Part shown: positions 33,301-45,211 of the stretch, one piece after another
Layout of the letters: each line of letters begins with the position of its first letter
Position numbering within the stretch: the first letter of the stretch is position 1
Assembly: GCA_014871385.1 (NCBI GenBank)
Contig: CM026426.1
Span: forward strand, 106,303,281 to 106,367,280
DNA length: 64,000 nucleotides
Reading direction: 5' to 3'
From: Ceratodon purpureus
Taxonomy: Eukaryota; Streptophyta; Bryopsida; Pseudoditrichales; Ditrichaceae
Made by a program: the position numbers and the translations under genes
The notes under the pieces: model-generated
Seen by the model: the letters and a program-made list of their open reading frames with translations, nothing else
Told to the model about the DNA's origin: nothing
The model's database searches: none

Positions 33301-36300
33301 TACACGATAAAGAAACGCGATGAAGACTTTGGTTGGCAAGGTAAACCAAGATAGAGTATGTGGTTTATTATTCAAAGATATTTGATACTCCTCTGCTGTG
33401 AGCAGATCCTTGAATTCCTCCAATTTCATCACACCGAAGGAGCGAATTCGGAAAAGTTTAGCCGGAAGATTGCTCTTTACATGATCATTTTCTGTAGACC
33501 TGCACAAATAGACAGTAGTTAGTAAAATGCATAAACATCAAGACGTCTGGCCAAAATAGAGGGGATTCATATTCTCACCAATTGATGTCGTGCATGGCAT
33601 GAAGAAGGTTTCCCACATGTCCGCGTGGGTCGAGAACAATGCAATGCACAGAGATGTGCCACGCAGGATCATCGCTGTGATGGTTGTTGATATGTCTGTA
33701 CCAGGCAGCAAGGCGATGGTTACCTTCCCAGACATAGAACATCTTCCCAGAAAACTCCTTCCAATCCGAGTCCGCCAAGAGCTCATCCTCGAAAGCATCA
33801 TTCGCTTTTTGCCAACAAGGGCTCCACTGAGCCTTGGTCTCCTCAGTGACATCGGCTGTCTTCTCTTCGTGGTTGTACATGGAAATGTACATGACTCTGT
33901 CTCCATCTCTGTAGCCTTTGACAAACTCTCGCTCCAAATGTTGAACTCCCATTTCTCCCACAGGTCGCACTTTTGCCATAGAGAGCATTCTGCAAAGGGG
34001 AACTAGGATACGTGACTTTGACGTTGGATGAATTCGGACCTTGTTGATGACGCCATTGGAGTCTTGCTTGTGTTGTACCCGATGTCCCAATTCACTGTCA
34101 ACTACATTCGTCAATTCACTAGGACAAGAGGGCGCTGGCAACGTATCCTGTGTCTGGGTTACCTGCCATAAGTCATACATTATGAGGATCAAAGGAAATC
34201 AAACAATTGTGAAGATAGGTAGAACAATAGCTTCCTGTACTCATACATCTCCTTTGAATAACAAATCATAAGCCACAGTAGGAAGTACTACAGGGGCCAC
34301 TATGTACGTGGAGCACGGCTATAGTACTCCCTAGCCTGTCTACAGTTCCAATGACGGCGCCTCCTCCAAAAACGCCTGGTCTGCAGGACAAGGCAAGGCA
34401 GTATCGCCGGTAGGGCGAAGACAACATGGGCTGGCCTCCTCACTCTAATAGGCGAGGAAGGAGAAGGTGGAGACATCGGCGGGGTACCAAGTCGTGGAGA
34501 AGTAGGCATGTAGCCCGGGGATGTAGGCTCATAGACAGGGGACGTAGGCATGTACTGAGGAGAGTGGACCTCGAGAGGTCCACTACCTAAACCTACAGGG
34601 TTTCCTAAATCACACCTACATAAATGGGGCTGATCAAATGAATCCGAGAGGTCGGAAACATTGATTATTGAGATCGGAGAACATATGGACAAGGGTGCAT
34701 CTGAGAATACCTACAAGCATAGAGACGAAGACAATGTCAATTTACCATTTGAGTTTTCAAAACTACTTCAGAAAGTTTTAATAAAAATGAATTGTTGAAT
34801 ACAAAAGCAAATAAGATTAAAATTACCTCAGTTTCTGCAGGTGTTGGACCATCACCTTCAGTCGCAGTGAATTGATCCGTGAACTCCTACAACACAGATA
34901 GAAAACAAATTATAAGAAATCATAAAACAAGAACAAAGAAAAAGTTTATATGAAAACAAATAATCTCCCCATCTACATCCATGACTAAACTCGCGGCCTT
35001 GCCCTCCCTTGTATCCACTGCCCACACATCCCCCATCACTCCCCTCTCCCCCCTCCCCCCTTTCGGCCCCGAATCCTCATCTACTGCCCTCACTTGAATC
35101 CCCGCATCCCCACCCAATGCACCTACTGCCCACACATCCCCCATCACTCCCCTCTCCCCCCTCCCCCCTTTTGGCCCCGAATCCCCATCTACTGCCCTCA
35201 CTTGAATCCCCGCATCCCCACCCAATGCACCCACTGCCCGCACATCCCCCATCACTCCCCTCTCCCCCCTCCCCCCTTTCGGCCCCAAATCTCCATCGAC
35301 TGCCCTCACTTGAATCCCCGCATCCCCACCCAATGCACCCACTGCCCGCACATCCCCCATCACTCCCCTCTCCTCCATCCCCCCTTTCGGCCCTGAATCC
35401 CCATCTACTGCCCTCACTTGAATCCCCGCATCCCCACCCAATGCACCCACCGCCCACACATCCCCCATCACTCCCCTCTCCGCCCTCCCCCCTTTCGGCC
35501 CCGAATCCCCATCTACTGCCCTCACTTGAATCCCCGCATCCCCACCCAATGCACCCACTGCCCACACATCCCCCATCACTCCCCTCTCCCCCCTCTCCCC
35601 TTTGGGCCCCGAATCCCCATCTACTGCCCTCACTGGAATCCCCGCATCCCCACCCAATGCACCCACTGCCCACACATCCCCCATCACTCCCCTCTCCTCC
35701 CTCCCCCCTTTTGGCCCCGAATCCCCATCTACTGCCCTCACTTGAATCCCCGCATCCCCACCCAATGCACCCACTGCCCGCACATCCCCCATTACTCCCC
35801 TCTCCCCCCTCCCCCCTTTCGGCCCCAAATCTCCATCGACTGCCCTCACTTGAATCCCCGCATCCCCACCCAATGCACCCACTGCCCGCACATCCCCCAT
35901 CACTCCCCTCTCCGCCCTCCCCCCTTTCGGCCCCCCGAATCCCCATCTACTGCCCTCACTTGAATCCCCGCATCCCCACCCAATGCACCCACTGCCCACA
36001 CATCCCCCATCACTCCCCTCACGCCCCTCCCCCCTTTCGGCCCCGAATCCCCATCTACTGCCCTCACTTGAATCCCCGCATCCCCACCCCAATGCACCCA
36101 CTGCCCACACATCCCCCATCAACTCCCCTCACGCCTCTCCCCCCTTTCGGCCCCGAATCCCCATCTACTGCCCTCACTGGAATCCCCGCATCCCCACCCT
36201 ATGCACCCACTGCCCACACATCCCCCATCACTCCCCTCTCCCCCCTCCCCCCTTTTTGGCCCCGAATCCCCATCTACTGCCTCACTTGAATCCCCGCATC

Positions 36301-39300
36301 CCCACCCAATGCACCCACTGCCCACACATCCCCCATCACTCCTCTCTCCCCCCTCCCCCCTTTGGGCCCCAAATCCCCATCTACTGCCCTCACTGGAATC
36401 CCCGCATCCTCACCCAATGCACCCACTGCCCACACATCCCCCATCACTCCCCTCACGCCCCTCCCCCCTTTCGGCCCCAAATCCCCATCTACTGCCCTCA
36501 CTTGAATCCCCGCATCGCCACCCAATGCACCCACTGCCCACACATCCCCCATCACTCTCCTCTCCTCCCTCCCCCCTTTCGGCCCTGAATCCGCATCTAC
36601 TGCCCTCACTTGAATCCCCGCATCCCCACCCAATGCACCCACTGCCCACACATCCCCCATCACTCCCCTCTCCTCCCTCCCCCCTTTCGGCCCCCAATCC
36701 CCATCTACTGCCCTCACTTGAATCCCCGCATCCCCACCCAATGCACCCACTGCCCACACATCCCCCATCACTCTCCTCTCCGCCCTCCCCCCTTTCGGCC
36801 TCGAATCCCCATCTACTGCCCTCACTTGAATCCCGGCATCCCCACCCAATGCACCCACTGCCCACACATCCCCCATCACTCCCCTCTCCCCCCTTCCCCC
36901 TTTTGGCCCCGAATCCCCATCTACTGCCCTCACTTGAATCCCCGCATCCCCACCCAATGCACCCACTGCCCACACATCCCCCATCACTCCCTCTCCCCCC
37001 CCCCTTTGGCCCCGAATCCCCATCTACTGCCCTCACTGGAATCCCGCATCCCCACCCAATGCACCCACTGCCCACACATCCCCCATCACTCCCCTCTCCC
37101 CCCCCCTTTCGGCCCCGAATCCCCATCTACTGCCTCACTGAATCCCCGCATCCCCACCCAATGCACCCACTGCCCACACATCCCCCATCACTCCCCTCTC
37201 CCCCTCCCCCTTTGGGCCCCGAATCCCCATCTAACTGCCCTCACTGAATCCCGCATCCCCACCCAATGCACCCACGCCACACATCCCCCATCACTCCCCT
37301 CCCCCCCTCCCCCCTTTCGCCCCGAATCCCCATCTACTGCCCTCACTTGAATCCCCGCATCCCCACCCAATGCACCCACTGCCCACACATCCCCCATCAC
37401 TCCCTCCCCCCCTCCCCCCTTTCGGCCCCGAATCCCCATCTACTGCCTTCACTTGAATCCCCGCATCCCCGACCCAATGCACCCACTGCCCACACAATCC
37501 CCCATCACTCTCCCTCCCTCCCCCTCCCCCCTTTCGGCCCTGAATCCCCATCTACTGCCCTCACTTGAATCCCCGCATCCCCACCCAATGCACCCACTGC
37601 CCACACATCCCCCATCACTCCCCTCTCCCCCCTCCCCCCTTTCGGCCCGAATCCCCATCTACTGCCCTCACTTGAATCCCCGCATCCCCACCCATATGCA
37701 CCCACTGCCCGCACATCCCCCATCACTCCCCTCTCCCCCTCCCCCCTTTCGGCCCCGAATCCCCATCTACTGCCCTCACTTGAATCCCCGCATCCCCACC
37801 CAATGCACCCACTGCCCCACACATCCCCCATCACTCCCCTCTCACGCCCCTCCCCCCTTTCGGCCCCGAATCCCCATCTACTGCCCTCACTTGAATCCCC
37901 GCATCCCCACCCAATGCACCCACTGCCCGCACATCCCCCATCACTCCCCTCTCCGCCCCTCCCCCCTTTCGGCCCCGAATCCCCATCTACTGCCCTCAAT
38001 GGAATCCCCGCATCCCCACCCTATGCACCCACTGCACACACATCCCCCATCACTCCCCTCTCCGCCCTCCCCCCTTTCGGCCCTGAATCCGCATCTACTG
38101 CCCTCACTTGAATCCCCGCATCCCCCACCCAATGCACCCACTGCCCACACATCCCCCATCACTCCCCTCTCCTCCATCCCCCTTTCGGCCCCGAATCTCC
38201 ATCTACTGCCCTCACTTGAATTCCCGCATCCCCACCCAATGCACCCACTGCCCACACATCGCCCATCACTCCCCTCTCCGCCCTCCCCCCTTTCGGCCCC
38301 GAATCCTCATCTACTGCCCTCACTTGAATCCCCGCATCCCCACCCAATGCACCTACTGCCCACACATCCCCCATCACTCCCCTCTCCCCCCTCCCCCCTT
38401 TTGGCCCCGAATCCCCATCTACTGCCCTCACTTGAATCCCCGCATCCCCACCCAATGCACCCACTGCCCGCACATCCCCCATCACTCCCCTCTCCCCCCT
38501 CCCCCCTTTCGGCCCCAAATCTCCATCGACTGCCCTCACTTGAATCCCCGCATCCCCACCCAATGCACCCACTGCCCGCACATCCCCCATCACTCCCCTC
38601 TCCTCCATCCCCCCTTTCGGCCCCGAATCCCCATCTACTGCCCTCACTTGAATCCCCGCATCCCCACCCAATGCACCCACCGCCCACACATCCCCCATCA
38701 CTCCCCTCTCCGCCCCTCCCCCCTTTCGGCCCCGAATCCCCATCTACTGCCCTCACTTGAATCCCCGCATCCCCACCCAATGCACCCACTGCCCACACAT
38801 CCCCCATCACTCCCCTCTCCCCCCTCTCCCCTTTGGGCCCCGAATCCCCATCTACTGCCCTCACTGGAATCCCCGCATCCCCACCCAATGCACCCACTGC
38901 CCACACATCCCCCATCACTCCCCTCTCCTCCCTCCCCCCTTTTGGCCCCGAATCCCCATCTACTGCCCTCACTTGAATCCCCGCATCCCCACCCAATGCA
39001 CCCACTGCCCGCACATCCCCCATCACTCCCCTCTCCCCCCTCCCCCCCTTTCGGCCCCAAATCTCCATCGACTGCCCTCACTTGAATCCCCGCATCCCCA
39101 CCCAATGCACCCACTGCCCGCACATGCCCCATCACTCCCCTCTCCGCCCTCCCCCCTTTCGGCCCCGAATCCCCATCTACTGCCCTCACTTGAATCCCCG
39201 CATCCCCACCCAATGCACCCACTGCCCACACATCCCCCATCACTCCCCTCACGCCCCTCCCCCCTTTCGGCCCCGAATCCCCATCTACTGCCCTCACTTG

Positions 39301-42300
39301 AATCCCCGCATCCCCACCCAATGCACCCACTGCCCACACATCCCCCATCACTCCCCTCACGCCTCTCCCCCCTTTCGGCCCCGAATCCCCATCTACTGCC
39401 CTCACTGGAATCCCCGCATCCCCACCCTATGCACCCACTGCCCACACATCCCCCATCACTCCCCTCTCCCCCCTCCCCCCTTTTGGCCCCGAATCCCCAT
39501 CTACTGCCCTCACTTGAATCCCCGCATCCCCACCCAATGCACCCACTGCCCACACATCCCCCATCACTCCCCTCTCCCCCCTCCCCCCTTTGGGCCCCAA
39601 ATCCCCATCTACTGCCCTCACTGGAATCCCCGCATCCTCACCCAATGCACCCACTGCCCACACATCCCCCATCACTCCCCTCACGCCCCTCCCCCCTTTC
39701 GGCCCCAAATCCCCATCTACTGCCCTCACTTGAATCCCCGCATCGCCACCCAATGCACCCACTGCCCACACATCCCCCATCACTCTCCTCTCCTCCCTCC
39801 CCCCTTTCGGCCCTGAATCCGCATCTACTGCCCTCACTTGAATCCCCGCATCCCCACCCAATGCACCCACTGCCCACACATCCCCCATCACTCCCCTCTC
39901 CTCCCTCCCCCCTTTCGGCCCCCAATCCCCATCTACTGCCCTCACTTGAATCCCCGCATCCCCACCCAATGCACCCACTGCCCACACATCCCCCATCACT
40001 CTCCTCTCCGCCCTCCCCCCTTTCGGCCTCGAATCCCCATCTACTGCCCTCACTTGAATCCCCGCATCCCCACCCAATGCACCCACTGCCCACACATCCC
40101 CCATCACTCCCCTCTCCGCCTTCCCCCTTTTGGCCCCGAATCCCCATCTACTGCCCTCACTTGAATCCCCGCATCCCCACCCAATGCACCCACTGCCCAC
40201 ACATCCCCCATCACTCCCCTCTCCCCCCTCCCTTCTTTGGGCCCCGAATCCCCATCTACTGCCCTCACTGGAATCCCCGCATCCCCACCCAATGCACCCA
40301 CTGCCCACACATCCCCCATCACTCCCCTCTCCCCCCTCCCCCCTTTGGGCCCCGAATCCCCATCTACTGCCCTCACTGGAATCCCCGCATCCCCACCCAA
40401 TGCACCCACTGCCCACACATCCCCCATCACTCCCCTCTCCGCCCTCCCCCCTTTCGGCCCCGAATCCCCATCTACTGCCCTCACTTGAATCCCCGCATCC
40501 CGACCCAATGCACCCACTGCCCACACATCCCTCATCACTCCCCTCTCCTCCCTCCCCCCTTTCGGCCCCGAATCCCCATCTACAGCCCTCACTGGAATCC
40601 CGGCATCCCCACCCAATGCACCCACTGCCCACACATCCCCCATCACTCCCCTCTCCGCCCTCCCCCCTTTCGGCCCCGAATCCCCAACTACTGCCCTCAC
40701 TTGAATCCCCGCATCCCCACCCAATGCACCCACTGCCCACACATCCCCCATCACTCCCCTCACGCCCCTCCCCCTTTTCGGCCCCGAATCCCCATCTACT
40801 GCCCTCACTTGAATCCCCGCATCCCCACCCAATGCACCCACTGCCCACACATCCCCCATCACTCCCCTCACGCCCATCCCCCCTTTCGGCCCCAAATCCC
40901 CATCTACTGCCCTCACTTGAATCCCCGCATCCCCACCCAATGCACCCACTGCCCACACATCCCCCATCACTCTCCTCTCCTCCCTCCCCCCTTTCGGCCT
41001 CGAATCCACATCTACTGCCCTCACTTGAATCCCCGCATCCCCACCCAATGCACCCACTGCCCGCACATCCCCCATCACTCCCCTCTCCGCCTTCCCCCTT
41101 TCGGCCCCGAATCTCCATCTACTGCCCTCACTTGAATCCCCGCATCCCCACCCAATCCACCCACTGCCCACACATCCCCCATCACTCCCCTCTCCTCCCT
41201 CCCCCCTTTCGGCCCGGAATCCCCATCTACTGCCCTCACTTGAATCCCCGCATCCCCACCCAATGCACCCACTGCCCACACATCCCCCATCACTCCCCTC
41301 TCCGCCCTCCCCCCTTTCGGCCCCGAATCCCCATCTACTGCCCTCACTTGAATCCCCGCATCCCCACCCAATGCACCCACTGCCCACACATCCCCCATCA
41401 CTCCTCTCTCCTCCCTCCCCCCTTTCGGCCCCGAATCCCCATCTACTGCCCTCACTGGAATCCCCGCATCCCCACCCAATGCACCCACTGCCCACACATC
41501 CCCCATCACTCCCCTCTCCCCCCTCCCCCCTTTTGGCCCCGAATCCCCATCTACTGCCCTCACTTGAATCCCCGCATCCCCACCTTATGCACCCACTGCC
41601 CACACATCCTCCATCACTCCCCTCTCCTCCCTCCCCCCTTTCGGCCCCGAATCCCCATCTACTGCCCTCACTTGAATCCCCGCATCCCCACCCAATGCAC
41701 CCACTGCCCACACATCCCCCATCACTCCCCTCTCCGCCCTCCCCCCTTTCGGCCCCCAATCCCCATCTACTGCCCTCACTTGAATCCCCGCATCCCCACC
41801 CAATGCACCCACTGCCCACACATCCCCCATCACTCCCCTCTCCCCCCTCCCCCCTTTTGGCCCCGAATCCCCATCTACTACCCTCACTTGAATCCCCGCA
41901 TCCCCACCCAATGCACCTACTGCCCATACATCCCCCATCACTCCCCTCTCCCCCCTCCCCCCTTTTGGCCCCAAATCCCCATCTACTACCCTCACTTGAA
42001 TCCCCGCATCCCCACCCAATGCACCCACTGCCCACACATCCCCCATCACTCCCCTCTCCCCCCTCCCCCCTTTTGGCCCCGAATCCCCATCTACTACCGT
42101 CACTTGAATCCCCGCATCCCAACCCAATGCACCTACTGCCCATACATCCCCCATCACTCCCCTCTCCCCCCTCGCCTCTTTCGGCCCCGAATCCCCATCT
42201 ACTGCCCTCACTTGAATCCCCGCATCCCCACCCAATGCACCCACTGCCCTCACATCCCCCATCACTCCCCTCTCGTCCCTCCCCCCTTTCGGCCCCGAAT

Positions 42301-44610
42301 CCCCATCTACTGCCCTCACTTGAATCCCCGCATCCCCACCCAATGCACCCACTGCCCGCACATCCCCCATCACTCCCCTCAGGCCCCTCCCCCCTTTCGG
42401 CCCCGAATCCCCATCTACTGCCCTCACTTGAATCCCCGCATCCCGACCCAATGCACCCACTGCCCACACATCCCTCATCACTCCCCTCTCCTCCCTCCCC
42501 CCTTTCGGCCCCGAATCCCCATCTACAGCCCTCACTGGAATCCCGGCATCCCCACCCAATGCACCCACTGCCCACACATCCCCCATCACTCCCCTCTCCG
42601 CCCTCCCCCCTTTCGGCCCCGAATCCCCATCTACTGCCCTCACTTGAATCCCCGCATCCCCACCCAATGCACCCACTGCCCACACATCCCCCATCACTCC
42701 CCTCTCCCCCCTCCCCCCTTTTGGCCCCGAATCCCCATCTACTACCCTCACTTGAATCCCTGCATCCCCACCCAATGCACCCACTGCCCGCACATCCCCC
42801 ATCACTCCCCTCTCCCCCCTCCCCCCTTTTGGCCCCGAATCCCCATCTACTACCCTCACTTGAATCCCCGCATCCCCACCCAATGCACTCACTGCCCACA
42901 CATCCCCCATCACTCCCCTCTCCTCCCTCCCCCCTTTCGGCCCCGAATCCCCATCTACTGCCCTCACTTGAATCCCCGCATCCCCACCCAATGCACCCAC
43001 TGCCCACACATCCCCCATCACTCCCCTCTCCTCCATCCCCCCTTTCGGCCCCGAATCCCCATCTCCTGCCCTCACTTGAATCCCCGCATCCCCACCCAAT
43101 GCACCCACTGCCCACACATCCCCCATCACTCCCCTCTCCTCCCTCCCCCCTTTCGGCCCCGAATCCCCATCTACTGCCCTCACTTGAATCCCCGCATCCC
43201 CACCCAATGCACCCACTGCCCGCACATCCCCCATCACTCCCCTCACGCCCCTCCCCCCTTTCGGCCCCGAATTCCCATCTACTGCCCTCACTTGAATCCC
43301 CGCATCCCCACCCAATGTCCAATCCCCATCTAATGCCCAATCTGTCGAAGTTGCAAATGCGAATGCAATCCGAACCTCACAATGCGCGACTTGTTGCATT
43401 GCAATTTCTGAATCCCGAGTCCAATACCTTGCTACATTCAACAAACCCACAACAACAAAAGCTTCGATCAGATCTCTTACCTCCTCCGTCGCTGCATATC
43501 GATCCGTGTCGATACCCGCAGCGTCCATCTCCTCCACACCACGGTCTTCTCCACTAGCAGCCATTCTCCCCTCAGAAGCCTCCACTTGCGATGCCGCGAC
43601 CTTGAGTGTGTAAGTGCCCTTACTCTTGACCCTCCCTCGACTACCTCGACCTCTCCCTCTCCCTGTTACATCTAACTCTCTCCCTCGATCCGCGACCTCA
43701 CCCTCTTCACACTCGATGTCGACTTCGGGCCCCGCCATCCTATCTTGCGAATGATCTTCGTCTATACTCCTTTCCGATGGACTTCCCGGGTCCCCTCGTC
43801 CCGCCTGTCTTGCAGCTATTGCTTCGCCTCCTTCGCCCGCCTCCATGATTTCGCGTCTCGCTCTCCGAGCCACTTTTATCAAAATCTCAGTATCTGAATC
43901 CTCGCCCGCATCCACTTCTGGCGTCTTTTCCTCTGCAACGTCTTCCTCAATTCTAAACCAATCGACAATCTGCGCATATATTTGAGCAATGACCAGTATT
44001 ACTACTCGGCTCTCCTATTTTAAACAATCATTCAGTTCATGACGCATCAAATATTCATTGCAGTAAAAAATAATCCCGCAACCAAGACAACACGTAAAAC
44101 TTAATATAACTCTACTAATATACATACTTTACATGAAGCATATTTAAATGTATCAATTATGAAACTTACCACATCCTTGTTAGACTGGTCGCCCGACTGT
44201 GTATCCGTCCCTCTTGTCGAACACTCCTTGAATCCGAAAGAAAGTTGTGGTGTCTCCAAAGTCGGACAGCAATTGAACCCTAATTCTTCTGTCATCTCTA
44301 TCTGTTTTTCCCCTCTACTTCCTACCTCATGCTCCTGATGCTCAACTATGTTGTCCACTAAAATCTCTTCTTTTACCTCTACAATGGACTCTAGAATGAG
44401 TTTACGAATGCTGCAAAATTTAATTGCCAAAGGCAGCCCAGCGCCTCGAACCTTTAGAGGTGCACTCAAGTGGTTGCCTGTCGACTTCGCCTTTCTACGT
44501 GATTCTCTCCTCTTCCTCGCTCTCCTATTCGTAAAATCTGTACCACCTGGTTTACTTCTAGGTCTAGGAGTGACATAAGTGGAGGGAGCTGACCCTCCAC
44601 TCTCCTTCAT
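30327..44610 (-). CDS. ParB-like/DNA amino-methyltransferase-like protein, 14 exons, MULE cargo
   Basis: Minus strand. Exons: 44610-44170, 43969-43292, 34886-34827, 34710-34444, 34162-33579, 33499-33304, 33231-33013, 32922-32707, 32607-32366, 32276-31604, 31517-31164, 31080-30819, 30733-30563, 30466-30327. All joins are AG/GT and in phase, giving 1500 codons without a stop. Order: basic N-terminus; acidic and RG-rich region; CTD-like YMPTSPVYEPTSPGYMPTSP (residue ~446); ParB/Srx-like WEGNHRLAAW (~628); low-complexity linker; methyltransferase-like domain with motif IV position DLIIADIPEN (D1219), motif X-like REKSLEMMQGIIEELSKPGD and motif I DWNAGTG (1392-1398) followed by ACQAIGRHILAFEED. 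IV before X-I is the beta-class order. Motif IV is DIPE, not DPPY, so catalysis is doubtful. The donor of exon 2 and the last exon are the least certain. Possible roles: DNA binding, SAM binding, or epigenetic control of the element. Confidence 0.82.
34492..34554 (-). other. Three RNA polymerase II CTD-like heptads
   Basis: Within exon 4 of the ParB-methyltransferase-like gene: YMPTSPV, YEPTSPG, YMPTSPR, followed by the SP-rich PPMSPPSPSSP. Consensus CTD heptads are YSPTSPS; here position 2 is M or E, and Y1, P3, T4, S5 and P6 are kept in all three. Function is inferred only: such heptads could recruit CTD-binding factors or kinases. Confidence 0.7.
35009..43314. repeat. 108-bp minisatellite, about 77 copies
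   Basis: Uninterrupted tandem array of a 108-base, C-rich (plus strand) unit containing cttgaatccccgcatcccca, ccaatgcacccactgcccac and ccgaatccccatctactgcc. The unit is a multiple of three and lacks stops in several frames, so very long but meaningless frames appear on both strands. In the gene model it lies in the intron between exons 2 and 3 of the ParB-methyltransferase-like gene. Read on the minus strand each unit keeps the donor-like CAA|GTGAGG that ends exon 2. A minus-strand TAA at about 41585 blocks translation through the whole array. Confidence 0.97.
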
Positions 44611-45211
44611 GTGTCTAACTAACGAGTGAACTCTCCTCACAATATAGCTCTCCTCCTTACTTCCCTCTAACTTATATATCCCAAACCTTCAACCCCCCTG
44701 ACTCAGCCCTAAATACTTACCTTATTCTAAACCTACTTAAATTAATGAAAACTATAATTAATTGCATTTTGAATTAAAGTTGATGAGATCAATCTATATT
44801 GGAAGAGAATAAACCAAGCCCACAACATATAAAAAGATTTGAATTAAGCACTTGAATACTTGTATTAAATATGGATCCAATTGACGACTCACTCTAATCT
44901 CACCAAACTTCACATCGAATAGAATCAATCCCACGATTCAATTATTAAATGAGTAGTTCTAAAACTCCTACCCTTTTAATTTGGGCCTGCAGAAAGCAAC
45001 ATTCTAATTAGTTAGCGCCGTCTCTCTTTAATCATACATTCGTTACGTAGCAGAATGAATCATTACCTAGTCGCCCACATGGACATTCCAATTTGAATAA
45101 AAAGATCAACAACGATGCATCATTCCTCTCACTTTGCTCTCGCGATACTGCTTTGCTAGTACACTCCCTCTTTTCCTTTCTTCCTCTAGTATCTCTGAGT
45201 TGCCTGCGAAT
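44611..45211. promoter_or_regulatory. Divergent promoter region between cargo gene and transposase
   Basis: About 600 bases separate the start codon of the ParB-methyltransferase-like gene (minus) from that of the transposase (plus). It is AT-rich at 44740-44900 with a TATA-like tatatccc on the minus side near 44675. The head-to-head layout suggests shared control. No specific motif is claimed. Confidence 0.5.

Noticed and set aside
36000-42000. CRISPR or satellite centromere interpretation of the 108-bp array
   Set aside because: Units are contiguous and similar throughout, the array is only 8.3 kb and sits inside a gene within a transposon.
35009-43557. Very long open frames (up to over 1000 codons) on both strands through the minisatellite
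   Set aside because: They follow from a stop-free 108-base unit repeated in phase. Several frames on both strands are open at once and translate to the same 36-residue repeat, so they are not evidence of genes.
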